NCBI GenBank assembly: GCA_948566455.1
Contig: CAOYQO010000048.1
Coordinates: forward strand, 1-7,703
Origin: an uncultured Phocaeicola sp.
GTDB taxonomy: Bacteria > Bacteroidota > Bacteroidia > Bacteroidales > Bacteroidaceae
DNA: 7,703 bases
Direction of reading: 5' to 3'
Position 1 is the first letter of the stretch. Each line of letters begins with the position of its first letter. This document shows positions 7,313 to 7,703 of this stretch, piece after piece. The notes under the pieces were generated by a model. It was not told the origin of the DNA. It saw only the letters and a program-made list of their open reading frames with translations, and searched no databases. The translations under genes and the position numbers were made by a program.

Positions 7313-7322
7313 CTCCTTCCTT
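7313..7322 (-). promoter_or_regulatory. Strong Shine-Dalgarno sequence of clpC
   Basis: The minus strand reads AAGGAAGGAG, with AAGGAG at 7318-7313 ending 10 nt before the clpC ATG. It supports the chosen start. It stands out because the patatin, htpG and gyrA starts in this window have only A/T-rich sequence upstream, as is usual in Bacteroidetes. Confidence 0.65.
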
Positions 7323-7343
7323 ATTCTAAGGTGTTACTTAATA

Positions 7344-7351
7344 CAAAGATA
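7344..7351 (-). promoter_or_regulatory. -7 box of the clpC promoter
   Basis: The minus strand reads TATCTTTG, a perfect TAnnTTTG and identical to the tRNA -7 box. The predicted start near 7337 gives a 5' UTR of about 35 nt. No convincing TTTG is found 19-21 bp upstream. Confidence 0.65.
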
Positions 7352-7558
7352 CGCATTTATAATTTCCAGTACGTATTTCATCGTTTTATTTATTATTTAT
7401 ATACAAAACCCGTGCCACAGTTTAATATCCGTTCACCAGTATCATACTAAAATGCTTTCATTCTAGGGAAAAAGCTCCTTATTAATACCTTATTTATATA
7501 TTATAAGAACAAAGTAGGTGAGAGAATGGTTCTGAAATAAAGTTTATGGGCGAAAACT

Positions 7559-7588
7559 TTTGTATATCGTAAAAAAGCAGTACTTTAG
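7559..7588 (+). promoter_or_regulatory. Likely gyrA promoter
   Basis: TTTG (7559-7562) is followed after 18 bp by TACTTTAG (7581-7588), which matches five of the six fixed positions of the TAnnTTTG box. The spacer is about one base shorter than usual. Transcription would begin near 7595, leaving a UTR of about 40 nt before the gyrA ATG. Confidence 0.5.
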
Positions 7589-7635
7589 CGTGGTTTTTTA
7601 TGAACCAAAGTATGTATAATTAATAATCTTTTTAA

Positions 7636-7703
7636 ATGCTTGAACAAGACAGAATTATAAAGATTAACATCGAGGAGGAAATGAAGTCATCGTACATTGA
7701 CTA
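7636..7703 (+). CDS. gyrA: DNA gyrase subunit A, N-terminal fragment (continues beyond window)
   Basis: The ATG at 7636 opens a frame that stays open to the window end, giving 22 codons plus two bases. The peptide starts MLEQDRIIKINIEEEMKSSY, which I recognise as the N-terminal arm of Bacteroides GyrA, just before the conserved YSMSVI region. GyrA is the DNA cleavage/religation subunit of the A2B2 gyrase that introduces negative supercoils. The catalytic tyrosine and the quinolone-resistance region lie outside the window, so nothing can be said about them. The sequence upstream is A/T-rich without a Shine-Dalgarno. The gene diverges from clpC. Confidence 0.88.
   Translation, partial: MLEQDRIIKINIEEEMKSSYID

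Larger units (their letters stand above)
7303..7635. other. Divergent intergenic region between clpC and gyrA
   Basis: These 333 bp hold the clpC Shine-Dalgarno and -7 box at the left and the likely gyrA promoter at the right. The middle (about 7360-7555) is A/T-rich with no supported gene, RNA or terminator. The only structure seen there is a perfect 11-bp palindrome AGTATCATACT at 7438-7448. Any regulator binding here could affect both divergent genes, but no known operator is recognised. Confidence 0.8.

Noticed and set aside
7284..7466. A 60-codon plus-strand frame starting inside clpC and running into the clpC-gyrA gap
   Set aside because: It begins in conserved clpC coding sequence, crosses the clpC promoter, has no promoter or ribosome site of its own, and the hydrophobic translation follows from the A/T-rich sequence.
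1..7703. A mobile element, defence system, CRISPR array or biosynthetic cluster
   Set aside because: No transposase, integrase, direct-repeat array or accessory gene was found; base composition and gene content are uniform and typical of core chromosome.

Overview
This window looks like ordinary chromosomal housekeeping DNA from a Bacteroidales bacterium, most likely Bacteroides or a close relative. Three things point that way. The protein sequences of HtpG, ClpC and the GyrA start are of the Bacteroides type. The upstream regions carry -7 boxes of the Bacteroides form TAnnTTTG (perfect TATCTTTG before the tRNA and before clpC). Three of the four protein genes lack a Shine-Dalgarno sequence. 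The species cannot be fixed from the sequence alone.

Layout from left to right: a tRNA-Arg(ACG) on the minus strand, cut by the window edge (1-55), with its own promoter (73-102). Next comes a minus-strand gene for a secreted, outer-membrane patatin-like phospholipase with POTRA and beta-barrel domains (131-2422), then a short intergenic region holding its probable promoter and the htpG terminator. htpG (Hsp90 chaperone, 2609-4654) and clpC (AAA+ unfoldase of the ClpCP protease, 4780-7302) follow, both on the minus strand, with an intrinsic terminator between them. A 333-bp divergent intergenic region leads to the first 22 codons of gyrA (7636-7703) on the plus strand.

The htpG-clpC pair groups two arms of protein quality control, refolding and degradation. 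Each has its own terminator, and clpC has a clear promoter, so they appear to be separate transcription units rather than an operon. The patatin gene and the tRNA are probably also separate units, although no intrinsic terminator is visible between them. clpC and gyrA diverge and share their upstream region.

I found no mobile element, CRISPR array, phage gene, toxin-antitoxin or defence system, and nothing that supports a new multi-gene system. The points worth a second look are small: a non-canonical D-loop in the tRNA, a strong Shine-Dalgarno on clpC in a lineage that rarely uses one, a charged insertion and an altered catalytic-loop residue in HtpG, a possible phosphoarginine pocket in ClpC, and the compact clpC-terminator/htpG-promoter junction.
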